From Pseudolabrys taiwanensis (GTDB taxonomy: Bacteria; Pseudomonadota; Alphaproteobacteria; Rhizobiales; Xanthobacteraceae): a stretch of 64,000 nucleotides of DNA. Under the pieces are notes generated by a model, which searched no databases, had not been told where the DNA came from, and worked only from the letters and a program-made list of their open reading frames with translations. The DNA lies in contig NZ_CP031417.1 in NCBI RefSeq assembly GCF_003367395.1, positions 62,001 through 126,000 on the forward strand. The letters run 5' to 3'. Within the stretch, counting starts at the first letter, position 1. The number at the start of each line of letters is the position of its first letter. The position numbers and the translations under genes are program-made. Positions 18,246 to 27,593 of this stretch are shown here, in pieces.

Positions 18246-18469
18246 GCGCGTCGCGCCGGCGACAGCTGTCGCGAGGCATGTCCTGCGGCGCAAACGCACC
18301 ATTAAGGTTAACCGGCCTTTAACTCGGTACGTGCATAGTTACCGCCCGTACGCATTACCTGCGGATGCGGTGTTGGCGCGTTCGTCAGTGGTTCGTGCAA
18401 GCCGCTTCTCGGCACCGGGGGATCGCTGATCACCCCGCTTGGATCAGGTAAGGGTAAGGGGCAATTCAC

Positions 18470-19138
18470 ATGACGACCACAGTGAGCCGCATCGGCCTCG
18501 CCGCTGCCGCTATTTTCTTTGTGCCACTCGCAGCGCAGGCGGCCGATCTTTCACGCGGCCCGTACAAAGCGCCGGCCTATGTTGCGCCGGCTTATGCCAA
18601 CTGGACCGGCTTCTATATCGGTCTCAACGCCGGTTACGGCTTCGGCAAATCCAATTGGGATCTGCCGGCGGTGAGCCCGAGCCCGAAGGGCTTCGTCGGC
18701 GGCGCCACCATCGGCTACAACCTTCAGACCGGTCTCTGGCTGTGGGGCCTCGAAGGCGATATCGACTATTCGGGCATGAAGGGCTCGGCCGATGGTCCTG
18801 GCGGTTCCTATGAGACCAAGGACTCGTGGATCGGTACGGCGCGGGCACGCATCGGCTACGCTGGCTGGAACAACTTCCTGCCGTTCATCACCGGCGGCGC
18901 CGCTTTCGGCGACATTAAGGCGACCGCGCCCAACGGCGCTTCGGCCTCCAAGACCCAGATTGGCTGGACCGCCGGCGGCGGTCTCGAATACGCGATGTGG
19001 GCCAACTGGAGCGTCAAGGCCGAGTATCTCTATGTCGACCTCGGCAAGTTCGATGCCGGCTCGAGCTTCGGCGTCGGCAGCGACAATGTCAGCTTCAAGA
19101 CGAACCTCGTCCGCGCCGGCGTGAACTATCGCTTCTGA
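18470..19138 (+). CDS. Omp25/31-like outer-membrane beta-barrel protein 1
   Basis: Surface barrel of 222 residues, of the porin-like Omp25/Omp31 family of rhizobia and Brucella. A Sec signal peptide (cleavage near AQA-AD) precedes a PYKAPAYVAPAYANWTGFYIG linker-strand and eight amphipathic strands, closing with the outer-membrane signature ...GVNYRF. A purine-rich AAGGGGC lies before the ATG. Its 224-bp upstream region is free of genes and probably holds its promoter. A strong intrinsic terminator follows, so it is monocistronic. It is a paralogue of the gene at 32132. Confidence 0.92.
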   Translation: MTTTVSRIGLAAAAIFFVPLAAQAADLSRGPYKAPAYVAPAYANWTGFYIGLNAGYGFGKSNWDLPAVSPSPKGFVGGATIGYNLQTGLWLWGLEGDIDYSGMKGSADGPGGSYETKDSWIGTARARIGYAGWNNFLPFITGGAAFGDIKATAPNGASASKTQIGWTAGGGLEYAMWANWSVKAEYLYVDLGKFDAGSSFGVGSDNVSFKTNLVRAGVNYRF

Positions 19139-19163
19139 TCGCCGCAATCGCGACGCTCTACGC

Positions 19164-19195
19164 AAACCCCGGGCTCGCCCCCGGGGTTTTTGTTT
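19164..19195 (+). terminator. Rho-independent terminator of the Omp25/31-like gene
   Basis: A perfect 10-bp stem, AAACCCCGGG (19164-19173) with CCCGGGGTTT (19180-19189), around a 6-base loop, then a T run interrupted once. It begins 25 bp after the stop codon. Confidence 0.93.
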
Positions 19196-19273
19196 TAGGT
19201 CAAAACTTACCGCCCCCTTGGGCTTATCAAGTCGAGGAGACTAAAGACCGGCCGGCAGCAGGACGTTTCGCAA

Positions 19274-20347
19274 ATGACTGGGTTCCGCATTTGGCTCGTC
19301 AGGGGCCTGATCGTCGTTGTCCTCGCCGGCGCCGGCGTCCTGGCTTGGTTGTGGTTACGACCGACGCTGCTGCCTGACGGATTCGCCAAGGCCAACGGTC
19401 GTATCGAGGCGATTGAGATCGATATCGCCACCAAGATTGCCGGTCGCGTGAAGCAGATCATGGTGGACGAGGGCGATCTCGTCACCGCTGGCCAAGTCCT
19501 CGTGAAGATGGATACGCAGGTCCTCGAAGCGCAGAAGCGCGAGGCCGAAGCACAGCACAAACGCGCCCAGATAGGCATCGACACCGCCAAAGCGCAGGTC
19601 GTGCAACGCAAGGCGGAGAAGGAGGCGGCGGTCGCGGTGGTCGCGCAGCGCGAGGCCGAACTCGATTCCGCGCAGAAGCGCTTTACCCGCTCCGATCAGC
19701 TTGCCAAGTCCGGCTCCGGCTCGATCGAGAACCTGGACAACGACCGCGCGCGCTACGAGGGCGCCAAGGCCGCGGTCCTCGCGGCGCGGGCGCAAGTCGC
19801 GGCAAGCGACTCCGCCATCAGCGCGGCGGAGTCGCAGGTCGTCACGGCGCAGGCCGCGGTCGACGCCGCTCAAGCCACGATCGAGCGCATCCAGGCTGAT
19901 ATCGATGACTCGACTCTGGTCGCGCCGCGCGACGGCCGCATCCAATACCGTGTCGTGCAGCCGGGCGAGGTGCTCGGCGCGGGCGGCAAGGTGTTGAACA
20001 TGGTCGATCTCGGCGACGTGTTCATGACCTTCTTTCTGCCGACGTCGCAGGCCGGCCGCGTCGGCATCGGCGCCGAGACGCATCTCGTGTTCGACGCCAT
20101 CCCGGCTTATGTCGTGCCGGCGCGTGTCACTTATGTCGCCGACGTCGCCCAGTTCACGCCGAAGACGGTCGAGACGGCGGAAGAACGGCAGAAGCTGATG
20201 TTCCGCATCAAAGCGAAGATCGCGCCGGAACTGCTCAAGCAGTACAGCCGCTTCGTCAAGACCGGCGTGCCCGGCGTCGCTTACGTGCAACTCGATCCGA
20301 ACGCGCCATGGCCCGCCAATCTGCAGGTCAGGCTGCCGAAGCAATGA
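19274..20347 (+). CDS. HlyD/YhiI-like membrane fusion protein
   Basis: Periplasmic adaptor of an ABC efflux system, 357 residues, close to E. coli YhiI. One N-terminal membrane anchor (residues about 8-28) is followed by a lipoyl-like half ([18 protein letters not shown]), a long Ala/Glu/Gln-rich coiled coil (about 90-210), the second lipoyl half ([18 protein letters not shown]) and a beta-barrel domain. It links the inner-membrane permeases encoded downstream to an outer-membrane channel. Its stop overlaps the next start as ATGA, so translation is coupled. First gene of a yhiI-rbbA-yhhJ-type operon. Confidence 0.93.
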   Translation: MTGFRIWLVRGLIVVVLAGAGVLAWLWLRPTLLPDGFAKANGRIEAIEIDIATKIAGRVKQIMVDEGDLVTAGQVLVKMDTQVLEAQKREAEAQHKRAQIGIDTAKAQVVQRKAEKEAAVAVVAQREAELDSAQKRFTRSDQLAKSGSGSIENLDNDRARYEGAKAAVLAARAQVAASDSAISAAESQVVTAQAAVDAAQATIERIQADIDDSTLVAPRDGRIQYRVVQPGEVLGAGGKVLNMVDLGDVFMTFFLPTSQAGRVGIGAETHLVFDAIPAYVVPARVTYVADVAQFTPKTVETAEERQKLMFRIKAKIAPELLKQYSRFVKTGVPGVAYVQLDPNAPWPANLQVRLPKQ

Positions 20348-23178
20348 ACGGGAAGGCCACCGCGAAACCGGTTGCGCGCCTGACCGAGGTAAGCCTGCGC
20401 TACGGCAAGGTGCAGGCGCTGGACAACGTCAGTCTCGATATTCCCGCCGGCGGCATGGTCGGTTTGATCGGCCCGGACGGTGTCGGCAAATCGAGCCTCC
20501 TGGCGCTGATCGCGGGCGCGCGTGCCCGCCAGAACGGCGAGATCGAGGTGCTGGGCGGCGATATGGCGTCGAGCAGCCATCGCCGCGAGGTCTGCCCGCG
20601 TATCGCCTACATGCCGCAAGGTCTCGGCAAGAATCTCTATCCGACTTTGTCCGTCGCCGAGAACATCGATTTCTTCGCCAGCCTGTTCGGTCAGGCCCGC
20701 CCCGAACGCCGGCGCCGTATCGATGCGCTCACACGCAGCACCGGGCTCAGGCCTTTCCTCGATCGCCCGGCGGGCAAGCTTTCCGGCGGCATGAAGCAGA
20801 AGCTCGGCCTGTGCTGTGCGCTCGTTCACGACCCCGATCTTCTCATTCTCGACGAGCCGACGACCGGTATCGATCCGTTGTCGCGGCGTCAGTTCTGGGA
20901 TCTGATCAACCGCATTCGCGCCACGCGGCCGGGCATGAGCGTCGTCGTGGCAACGGCCTATATGGAGGAGGCCGCGCGCTTCGACTGGCTGGTCGCGATG
21001 GATGGCGGCCGGGTGCTCGCGACCGGTACGGTACAGGACCTTCTGACGCGCACCAACGCGACGACGCTCGAAGCCGCCTTCATCGCGCTGCTGCCGGAAG
21101 AGCGCCGCCGTCATCACACGCCCGTCGAGATCGTGCCGCGTCCGCCGGACCACGCGACGGTCGCCATCGAAGCCGAGCATCTGACCATGCGCTTCGGCGA
21201 TTTCGTCGCCGTCGACGACGTCAGCTTTAGGATTGAGGAGGGGGAGATTTTCGGCTTCCTCGGCTCGAACGGCTGCGGCAAGACGACGACGATGAAGATG
21301 ATCACTGGCCTGCTGCCGCCCAGCGCGGGCACGGCGCGGCTCTACGGTCAGCCGCTCGATCCGAACGACCTGACGACGCGCCGCCGCGTCGGCTACATGT
21401 CGCAGGGCTTCTCGCTCTATTCGGAGCTGACGGTGCGGCAGAACCTCGAGCTGCATGCCCGCCTGTTCCAGTTGCCGCCCGACAAGATCCAATCGCAGAT
21501 CGCCAAGGCGGCCGAGCGCTTCGAACTCGGCGGCATCATGGACGTCTTGCCGGGCAATCTGCCGCTCGGCCAGCGCCAGCGCCTGTCGCTCGCGGTCGCC
21601 ATGGTGCACGCGCCGTCGCTGCTGATCCTCGACGAGCCCACCTCGGGCGTCGATCCGGTGGCGCGCGACGCCTTCTGGCAGACGCTGATCACGCTGTCGC
21701 GCCGCGACGGCGTCACCATCTTCATCTCCACGCACTTCATGAACGAGGCCGAGCGCTGCGACCGCATCTCGCTGATGGATGCCGGCCGCGTGCTGGTCAG
21801 CGATACGCCGGCCGCGCTCATCGAGAAGCGCAAGGCGCAGAACCTCGAAGAGGCTTTCATCGGCTATCTCGAGGACGCCGCGGCCGGCAAGAAGCGCGAT
21901 GGCGGCGAAGAGATGGTGGAGGGTGCAACGACCTCTACCCCCGCCCCCTCCCCACAAGGGGGAGGGCAGAAGGCAGAGAACGGGGGGAGGGAACAGTCAG
22001 AGCGAGGGGGAGGGGAGAAGGCAGAGGTTGCGGCACCGGCACCGCCACCGGCGGCGCGCGCACGCCCGCACTTCATCAATCTGCGGCGGATGCTCAGCTA
22101 CAGCCGCCGCGAGGCGCTCGAACTCATGCGCGATCCGATCCGCGCCACGCTCGCGCTCGTCGGTACGCTCATCCTGATGTGCGTGATGGCCTACGGCATC
22201 ACGCTCGACGTGGAGAACCTGACCTTCGCGGTGCTCGACCGCGACCAGACCACCAAAAGCGTCGACTACATCACCAACATGGCCGGCTCGCGCTATTTCA
22301 CCGAGCGCGCGCCCATCACCGATTACGACGATCTCGACCGCCGCATGCGATCCGGCGATCTGACGCTCGCCATCGAGATCCCGCCGAACTTCGGCCGCGA
22401 CATTGCGCGCGGCGCGCATGTCGAGATCGGCGCGTGGGTCGACGGCTCCATGCCGATGCGCGCGGAGACCATCCAAGGCTATATCCAGGCCATGCACATG
22501 CAATGGCTGGCGAAGTCCGGCATCGCCACCAGTCCGATCGATATCGCCGTGCGCTACCGCTACAACCCGGACGTCAAGAGCCTCGTCGCCATGGTGCCGG
22601 CGGTCATTCCGGTGCTGCTGCTCCTGATTCCGGCGATGCTGACGGCGCTCAGCGTTGTGCGGGAGAAGGAGCTCGGCTCGATCGTCAATCTCTATGTGAC
22701 GCCGACCACCCGCCTGGAATTCCTGCTCGGCAAGCAGATACCCTACATCGTTCTTGCCCTGCTCAACTTCCTGTTGCTCACCTCGATGGCGGTCACCCTC
22801 TTCGGCGTGCCGTTGAAGGGCAGCTTCCTCACGCTCGCTGCCGGCGCCTTCCTCTATGTGATCTGCGCGACAGCGATGGGGCTCGTGATGTCGTCCTTCA
22901 TAAACAGCCAGGTCGCCGCAGTGTTCGGCACCGCCATCGTCACCTTGATTCCGGCTTCGCAGTTCTCCGGCTTCATCACGCCGGTCTCTGCGCTGCAGGG
23001 ATTCGGTGCGGTGATCGGCGCGGTCTATCCGACCACGCACTTCCTCACCATCACGCGCGGCACCTTCGCCAAGGCGCTGGACTTTGCCGACCTGCAGTCG
23101 TCCTTCCTTCCGTTGCTCATCGCCGTACCGGTGCTGATCGCGCTGTGCGCGGCCCTGCTCAAGAAGCAGGAGGGCTGA
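20344..23178 (+). CDS. rbbA: RbbA-like ABC transporter: two ATPase domains fused to an ABC-2 permease
   Basis: Fusion protein of 944 residues. ATPase domain 1 (about 10-235) has Walker A GPDGVGKS (43-50) and LSGGMKQKL; domain 2 (about 275-520) has GSNGCGKT (307-314) and [10 protein letters not shown]. Its signature reads LPLGQRQRL, not LSGGQ. A Pro/Gly/Glu-rich linker (about 530-575) encoded by an intergenic-type repeat leads to an ABC-2 membrane part (about 590-944, six helices). The order matches E. coli RbbA (911 residues), described both as a ribosome-associated ATPase and as a transporter; synteny with the fusion protein and second permease here supports export. The start is the ATGA overlap at 20344. 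Confidence 0.93.
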   Translation: MNGKATAKPVARLTEVSLRYGKVQALDNVSLDIPAGGMVGLIGPDGVGKSSLLALIAGARARQNGEIEVLGGDMASSSHRREVCPRIAYMPQGLGKNLYPTLSVAENIDFFASLFGQARPERRRRIDALTRSTGLRPFLDRPAGKLSGGMKQKLGLCCALVHDPDLLILDEPTTGIDPLSRRQFWDLINRIRATRPGMSVVVATAYMEEAARFDWLVAMDGGRVLATGTVQDLLTRTNATTLEAAFIALLPEERRRHHTPVEIVPRPPDHATVAIEAEHLTMRFGDFVAVDDVSFRIEEGEIFGFLGSNGCGKTTTMKMITGLLPPSAGTARLYGQPLDPNDLTTRRRVGYMSQGFSLYSELTVRQNLELHARLFQLPPDKIQSQIAKAAERFELGGIMDVLPGNLPLGQRQRLSLAVAMVHAPSLLILDEPTSGVDPVARDAFWQTLITLSRRDGVTIFISTHFMNEAERCDRISLMDAGRVLVSDTPAALIEKRKAQNLEEAFIGYLEDAAAGKKRDGGEEMVEGATTSTPAPSPQGGGQKAENGGREQSERGGGEKAEVAAPAPPPAARARPHFINLRRMLSYSRREALELMRDPIRATLALVGTLILMCVMAYGITLDVENLTFAVLDRDQTTKSVDYITNMAGSRYFTERAPITDYDDLDRRMRSGDLTLAIEIPPNFGRDIARGAHVEIGAWVDGSMPMRAETIQGYIQAMHMQWLAKSGIATSPIDIAVRYRYNPDVKSLVAMVPAVIPVLLLLIPAMLTALSVVREKELGSIVNLYVTPTTRLEFLLGKQIPYIVLALLNFLLLTSMAVTLFGVPLKGSFLTLAAGAFLYVICATAMGLVMSSFINSQVAAVFGTAIVTLIPASQFSGFITPVSALQGFGAVIGAVYPTTHFLTITRGTFAKALDFADLQSSFLPLLIAVPVLIALCAALLKKQEG
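21931..22030 (+). repeat. C/G-rich palindromic repeat inside the rbbA reading frame
   Basis: The stretch has the CCCCTCCCCACAAGGGGGAGGG look of the intergenic family at 43.17 and 52.23 kb, followed by a second G-rich part. It contains no stop and is translated as a Pro/Gly/Gln/Glu-rich linker between ATPase 2 and the membrane domain. Confidence 0.7.
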
Positions 23179-23181
23179 ACG

Positions 23182-24303
23182 ATGCGGCTCGCCAACATCT
23201 TCAATCTCGGGGGCAAGGAACTGCGCAGCCTCGCACGCGACCGGGTGATGCTGGTCCTGATCGTCTGGGCCTTCACAGGTGCGGTCTATACGGCGGCGAC
23301 GGCCATCCCCGAGACGCTCAACAAGGCGTCGATCGCTATTGTCGACGAGGACGGGTCGGCATTGTCGAACCGCATCGTGTCCGCGTTCTATCCGCCCTAC
23401 TTCAATCCGCCCAAGCTGGTGTCGATGGCGGAGATGGATGCCGGGCTTGACGACGGCTCGTTTACCTTCGCGCTCGACATTCCGCCGAACTTCGAGCGCG
23501 ACGTGGTCGCCGGCCGCGCACCCAGCCTTCAGCTCAACGTCGACGCGACGCGCGTCAGCCAGGCCTTCACCGGCGCCGGCTATATCCAGAACATCGCGCT
23601 CACCGAAGTCGTGGCGTTCCTCATGCACCATCGCGTGCCGAGTGTCCTGCCGGTCGATCTCGCGCTGCGCATGCGCTCAAATCCCACCCTGAACGAGTCG
23701 TGGTTCGGCGCGGTGGTCGAGGTCATCAACCAGGTGACGCTGCTGTCGATCATCCTCACCGGTGCGGCGCTGATCCGCGAACGCGAGCACGGCACCATCG
23801 AGCACCTGCTGGTCATGCCGGTGACGCCGTTCGAGATCATGGTGAGCAAGATCTGGTCGATGGCGCTGGTGGTGGCGCTCGCTTGGATCGGCGCGCTGAC
23901 CCTGGTGGTGCAGGGCATTCTTCACGTCCCGCTGCAGGGCTCGCTCGCTCTCGCACTGGCCGGCGCGGTGGTCACGCTCTACGCCACGACGTCGCTCGGC
24001 ATCGTGCTTGCCACCACGGCGCGCTCGATGCCGCAGTTCGCACTGCTGACCATCATCGTCATCGTGCCGCTAGAGATGCTGTCCGGCGGCGCGACACCGC
24101 GCGAAAGCATGCCGCAATTCGTGCAGGACATCATGCTGGCGGCGCCGACGACGCATTTCATCATGCTGGCGCAGGCGATCCTGTTCCGCGGCGCCGGCTT
24201 CGACGTGGTCTGGCCGCAATTCCTGGCGTTGTTCGTGATCGGCACGGTGCTGTTCAGCGTCGCGCTCGTGCGCTTCCGCAAGGCCATCATGGAGCAGGGG
24301 TGA
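23182..24303 (+). CDS. ABC-2 type permease, YhhJ-like
   Basis: Inner-membrane ABC transporter subunit of 373 residues, similar in layout to E. coli YhhJ: one N-terminal helix (about 20-42), a large periplasmic domain (about 43-180), then five further helices with the ABC-2 EREHGTIEHLLVMPVTP amphipathic signature between helices 2 and 3. An AGGAGG ribosome site lies inside the end of the upstream gene, and only 3 bp separate the genes. It has no ATPase of its own and most likely pairs with the membrane half of the RbbA-like protein. Last gene of the operon; a palindrome starts 12 bp after its stop. Confidence 0.93.
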   Translation: MRLANIFNLGGKELRSLARDRVMLVLIVWAFTGAVYTAATAIPETLNKASIAIVDEDGSALSNRIVSAFYPPYFNPPKLVSMAEMDAGLDDGSFTFALDIPPNFERDVVAGRAPSLQLNVDATRVSQAFTGAGYIQNIALTEVVAFLMHHRVPSVLPVDLALRMRSNPTLNESWFGAVVEVINQVTLLSIILTGAALIREREHGTIEHLLVMPVTPFEIMVSKIWSMALVVALAWIGALTLVVQGILHVPLQGSLALALAGAVVTLYATTSLGIVLATTARSMPQFALLTIIVIVPLEMLSGGATPRESMPQFVQDIMLAAPTTHFIMLAQAILFRGAGFDVVWPQFLALFVIGTVLFSVALVRFRKAIMEQG

Positions 24304-24315
24304 GCGCGGCAACGC

Positions 24316-24457
24316 GTAGGGTGGGCTAAGGCGGCGTAGCCGCCGAGCCCACCAGCGGATTCGCCAGCGTGTGAATTCGTCTGCGGTGGGCACGGCGCGC
24401 TATAGCGCGTCGAAGACGCGCGTAACCGCGCTGGTGGCGCGCCTTTGCCCACCCTAC
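24316..24457. repeat. Long imperfect palindrome, family A copy 2
   Basis: It begins GTAGGGTGGGC and ends GCCCACCCTAC, with several internal inverted segments (GGCGGCGTAGCCGCC; GCGCGCTATAGCGCG). It starts 12 bp after the stop of the ABC permease gene. It is longer than the copies at 8183 and 55611 because of extra internal palindromic units. Confidence 0.8.
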
Positions 24458-24468
24458 GCGCTACTTCT

Positions 24469-24699
24469 GTCGTCCCGGGCGAGCGCATTCGCGCGAGGTC
24501 CAGGAATTGTACGCCGCGACGATGCCATACACACGGCGTCATGCCCGGGCTTGACCCGGGCATCCATGATGCTTCTCCAAGGATGAGAGCCGTACGTGCC
24601 GAATTGCTCGTTGCACGGCGTCATGGATTGCCGGGTCAAGCCCGGCAATGACCGTGCGGAGATACGGCGTATGGGTCCCCGCTTGCGCGGGGACGACAG
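24469..24699. repeat. Composite intergenic repeat, family B copy 1, with nested inverted element
   Basis: The outer ends are GTCGTCCCGGG and GGGGACGACAG, as at 54395-54560. Inside lies a second inverted pair, CGTCATGCCCGGGCTTGACC (24537-24556) against GGGTCAAGCCCGGCAATGAC (24633-24652), as if one element had been inserted within another. Confidence 0.75.
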
Positions 24700-24739
24700 C
24701 GGAATGTGGGTCGCGCACGGCGTTGCCACTTGCGCGCTT

Positions 24740-24873
24740 CACCCTCCCCTCGAGGGGGAGGGTCGCGAGCGAAGCGAGCGGGGTGGGGTGACTCTTGCGT
24801 ATTCGACATTCACCCCACCCCGACCGCCTTCGCTGCGCTCGGCGGTCGACCCTCCCCCTCCAGGGGAGGTGAA
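24740..24873. repeat. Large C/G-rich palindrome, family C
   Basis: The left arm CACCCTCCCCTCGAGGGGGA and a right arm ending CCAGGGGAGGTGAA frame inner GGGGTGGGGTGA / TCACCCCACCCC arms and GCGAGCGAAGCGAGCG / TTCGCTGCGCTCGG segments. It lies between the convergent ABC permease and panD genes and fills the space together with the two preceding repeats. Confidence 0.8.
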
Positions 24874-24912
24874 GAGAAGCCGTGCACGCGGCGGGCGATG
24901 CCGCGCCATCAT

Positions 24913-25296
24913 TCACAGCGGCGGCAGCGGCCCCGGCCGTTCCGGCGCGGTGCCGGCGATGCGGTTCTGTGCGTCGAGACGCACCACCACCGGGGCGTAG
25001 TCCTTCGGCACGGTGTCCAATGTCGTGAAGGTGGCGATGATGACGAGGTCGCCGACATTGATGAGGTGCGCGGCGGCGCCGTTGGCGCAGAGCACGCCGC
25101 TGCCGGCCGGCGCCTCGATGGCATACGTCGTCAGCCGCTCGCCGTTGGTGACGTTCCAGACATGCACTTCCTCGTAAGCGACGATGTCGGCGGCGTCCAT
25201 GAGATCCTTGTCGATCGAGAAGCTGCCTTCGTAGTGCAGGTCGGCTTGCGTCACCGTGCCCCGGTGCAGCTTGCTCTTGAACATGCGGCGGTTCAT
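24913..25296 (-). CDS. panD: Aspartate 1-decarboxylase precursor
   Basis: PanD makes beta-alanine from L-aspartate for pantothenate and CoA synthesis, using a pyruvoyl group. The 127-residue precursor self-cleaves at Gly24-Ser25 (YEGSFSID), the same numbering as E. coli PanD, and Ser25 becomes the pyruvoyl cofactor. The Lys9, His11 and substrate Arg ([10 protein letters not shown]) environment is conserved. The ATG at 25296 gives exactly the family N terminus. It lies 24 bp downstream of arsC on the same strand, so the two probably share a transcript although the functions are unrelated. Confidence 0.97.
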   Translation of the reverse strand: MNRRMFKSKLHRGTVTQADLHYEGSFSIDKDLMDAADIVAYEEVHVWNVTNGERLTTYAIEAPAGSGVLCANGAAAHLINVGDLVIIATFTTLDTVPKDYAPVVVRLDAQNRIAGTAPERPGPLPPL

Positions 25297-25320
25297 GGCC
25301 TCGCGGTCCCCGTATCGGCG

Positions 25321-25743
25321 TCAGGCGACGCGCCGGCCTTCGGCGTCGATGAGCGGCGTGCCGTCTTCCTTCGCCAGCGGGCCCGGCGGCAGCGTGTCGA
25401 GGAGATCGAGCACCCTTTCGCTCGGGCGGCAGAGACGCACGCCCTTGGGCGTGCAGACGATCGGCCGGTTCACCAGGATCGGGTGTTCGACCATGGCGTC
25501 GAGCAGCGTCTCGTCCGACACGCCTTCCGCCAGCAGGCCGAGCTCGGCCGCCGGGGATTTCGTCTCGCGCAGCGCTTGTCGCGGCGTCAGTCCGGCGGCG
25601 GCGAAGAGGCCAAGCAGTTGCGGTTTGGTCCAGCCGGTCGCCAGGTATTCGATGACGGTCGGCTTTTCCCCAGCCGCTTCGATGATCGCCAGCACGTTGC
25701 GCGATGTGCCGCAGCCTGGATTGTGGTAGATGACGATGCTCAT
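25321..25743 (-). CDS. arsC: Glutaredoxin-type arsenate reductase
   Basis: ArsC reduces arsenate to arsenite using glutathione/glutaredoxin in the cytoplasm. It has 140 residues, as in plasmid R773 ArsC. The catalytic cysteine is Cys11 in HNPGCGTSRN, and the arginines of the oxyanion pocket are in NRPIVCTPKG and CRPSERV. No arsR or arsenite exporter gene is nearby, so this copy may be a household or Spx-like relative. It is followed by panD after 24 bp. Confidence 0.95.
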   Translation of the reverse strand: MSIVIYHNPGCGTSRNVLAIIEAAGEKPTVIEYLATGWTKPQLLGLFAAAGLTPRQALRETKSPAAELGLLAEGVSDETLLDAMVEHPILVNRPIVCTPKGVRLCRPSERVLDLLDTLPPGPLAKEDGTPLIDAEGRRVA

Positions 25744-25887
25744 GGCCCCATGTCCCTTTCCGGGCCGCCTCGTAGCAGCCGCGCGTGACGATCACAATTG
25801 CCGAACGCGCGGGGCACGCGGCGCTGTTTGGAAGAGCTGCCGGAAGTTCCGGCAGCGCGCCGACGGGCCCGCAACAGGATAGGTGAG

Positions 25888-26124
25888 ATGCGTCTAGCCT
25901 TCGTCTTGGCTGCCTTCGCCCTCATTGCGCCGCAGGCCATGGCCGCGACCGCGCAGGGCGAGGGACGCTGGTGCACCGTCAACAATCCGGGGATCGGCAA
26001 CGTGCAATGGGATTGCCGCTATCCGACGCTCGCCGCCTGCGCCGCCACCGTCGGCAGCGGCGATGGCGCCTGCCTGGAGAATCCGAACTGGCATCTGCCG
26101 CGGCCGCGTCCCGTTATACGTTGA
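25888..26124 (+). CDS. DUF3551 small secreted protein
   Basis: Secreted or periplasmic protein of 78 residues. After a Sec signal peptide (hydrophobic 4-17, cleavage near AMA-AT) the mature part has four cysteines (WCTVN, WDCRYP, ACAATV, GACLENP) in the spacing of the DUF3551 family, which is abundant in Bradyrhizobium-like bacteria and has no known function. Two disulphides are likely. The ATG at 25888 is chosen for the AGGTGAG ribosome site and the signal peptide. It stands alone between arsC (divergent) and a PilZ gene (convergent). Confidence 0.85.
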   Translation: MRLAFVLAAFALIAPQAMAATAQGEGRWCTVNNPGIGNVQWDCRYPTLAACAATVGSGDGACLENPNWHLPRPRPVIR

Positions 26125-26130
26125 GCTGCG

Positions 26131-26391
26131 CTAGCGCGGCTGGCCGGTGAAGGCGACGCCGTATTCGCCGCCGAGCCGCCACACGACGCGGCATTCGCGC
26201 CGCGTGTCGATGCCGTCGCCGGTCACTGCCAGTGTGAAGGTATCCGGCAGCTCGGTCTCGGCATATAGCCGCGCGCCGCCGTCGGAGATGTCGATAACCA
26301 TGCAGGTGCGTGGCAGCGAGCCGAGACCGCATTGATACTGTGCCACGCGGTTGATGACGCGGCGTTGGGTTTTGCGGCGATCCTTGAACAC
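26131..26391 (-). CDS. PilZ domain protein 1
   Basis: Single PilZ domain, likely a cyclic-di-GMP receptor, 86 residues from a GTG at 26391. The c-di-GMP motif is seen as DRRKTQRRVINR followed by the DISDGGARL turn (D/N-x-S-x-x-G), then a beta barrel ending RVVWRLGGEYGVAF. The frame continues upstream to a TTG at 26448, which would add 19 residues; the GTG is preferred because it has CAGGA just upstream and the domain begins there. The start remains uncertain. No enzyme partner is adjacent. A second PilZ gene lies at 45082. Confidence 0.85.
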   Translation of the reverse strand: MFKDRRKTQRRVINRVAQYQCGLGSLPRTCMVIDISDGGARLYAETELPDTFTLAVTGDGIDTRRECRVVWRLGGEYGVAFTGQPR

Positions 26392-26682
26392 GGGTCCTGG
26401 CGTCCTGCCGGCGGCGAAGTGCGCAACGAATACGGATCGGACTTTCAAAACCGCTTAATGCAGTCTCGTTATTTTTAATCCATCTTTCGACATGACGCCG
26501 AGGCTCGTGCATGCCTAAAGCTCGCGGCGTATTTTAGCCGTTAGCTTCTACATTTTGGCGCTTCGGAAATCGCAGTTCCTTACCATAGTCCGTCGCCGTC
26601 ATCACGGATTGTCCTGGCGGTGCTAGCCTTCGCGCGTCAGTGGCGCCGCCTCAGGTGCCGGGCATTGCAAGGAGTGACCGTC

Positions 26683-27420
26683 GTGTCGAAACGTTTAAGT
26701 ACATTTGATGCCGCCGCGTGCGGCTGCGCCGCTTGTTCGGAAGAAGGCCTCTCGCGCCGTGGCTTTCTCTCCGGCGCGGCGGTGAGCACGGCAGCGGTGG
26801 TCGCCGGCGCCGGACTCAATCTCGCGACCCCGCGTGCGGCTTCGGCGCAGTCGACGATGACGCCCGACGCCGCGTTGCAGGCGCTGATGGACGGCAACCG
26901 CCGCTTCACCGAGCGCAAGATGACCGCCTTCGACGAAGATCTGTCGCTGCTGAAGCAGAACACGGCCGAGAAGCAGGAGCCGTTCGCGGCCGTGCTGTCC
27001 TGCGCCGACTCGCGCGTGCCGGTGGAGATCGCCTTCGACCAATCGATCGGCCATCTGTTCGTCACGCGCGTCGCCGGCAACATCACCACGCCGGAAATCA
27101 CGGCGAGCCTCGAATACGGCGCGCTCGTACTCGGCACCAAGGTGATCATGGTGCTCGGCCACGGCAATTGCGGCGCGGTCAAAGCCACCATCGACGGCAA
27201 GCCGGTGCCGGGCCAGATCAGCGCGCTCTATGCGCCGATCCGCCCCGCGGTCGATCAGGCCGGACCCGATCTCGAAGCCGCGATCAGGGCCAACGCCAAG
27301 AACCAGGCGCGTATCCTGGCGCAGGCCTCGCCCGTGCTCGCCGGCCTCATCAAGGAGAACAAGCTCAAGGTCGTGGCCGCGCATTACGACCTCAACAACG
27401 GCCGCGTCTCGCTGCTGTGA
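26683..27420 (+). CDS. Beta-class carbonic anhydrase with Tat signal
   Basis: Periplasmic zinc enzyme interconverting CO2 and bicarbonate, 245 residues. Zinc ligands are Cys107 and Asp109 (CADSR, with the partner Arg111) and His160-Cys163 (HGNCGAV). The N terminus has a twin-arginine motif SRRGFLSG (Arg25-Arg26) and a hydrophobic stretch ending ASA-QS, so the folded enzyme is exported by Tat. A cysteine cluster CGCAAC (13-18) lies before the twin arginine and would be removed with the signal. The GTG at 26683 has AAGGAG 8 bp upstream. Single gene with its own promoter region. Confidence 0.93.
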   Translation: MSKRLSTFDAAACGCAACSEEGLSRRGFLSGAAVSTAAVVAGAGLNLATPRAASAQSTMTPDAALQALMDGNRRFTERKMTAFDEDLSLLKQNTAEKQEPFAAVLSCADSRVPVEIAFDQSIGHLFVTRVAGNITTPEITASLEYGALVLGTKVIMVLGHGNCGAVKATIDGKPVPGQISALYAPIRPAVDQAGPDLEAAIRANAKNQARILAQASPVLAGLIKENKLKVVAAHYDLNNGRVSLL

Positions 27421-27489
27421 CGCACCGTCGCGCCCTCGCGGACCCGCGGGGGCGCCGTGGGGCTTTGCGCCTCTCATAGAAAATAATCC

Positions 27490-27518
27490 TTGACGATCGT
27501 GACGCTGGTTCGCTAGCG
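27490..27518 (+). promoter_or_regulatory. Candidate promoter of the terminase pair
   Basis: TTGACG (27490-27495), 17 bp, then CTAGCG (27513-27518), like the -35/-10 spacing of alphaproteobacterial housekeeping promoters, 76 bp before the small-subunit start. The -10 match is weak. Confidence 0.35.
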
Positions 27519-27593
27519 TTGCGCCAAGCTCGTGAGCTGCGCCTGAGGCGTGGCCGCGGGCTTTTTTATTTCCTCAAACCGATGGAGACCGCC

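Noticed and set aside
25321..25743. Spx/YffB-type protein instead of ArsC
   Set aside because: The 140-residue length, the Cys11 setting HNPGCGTSRN and the two downstream arginine motifs fit ArsC better.
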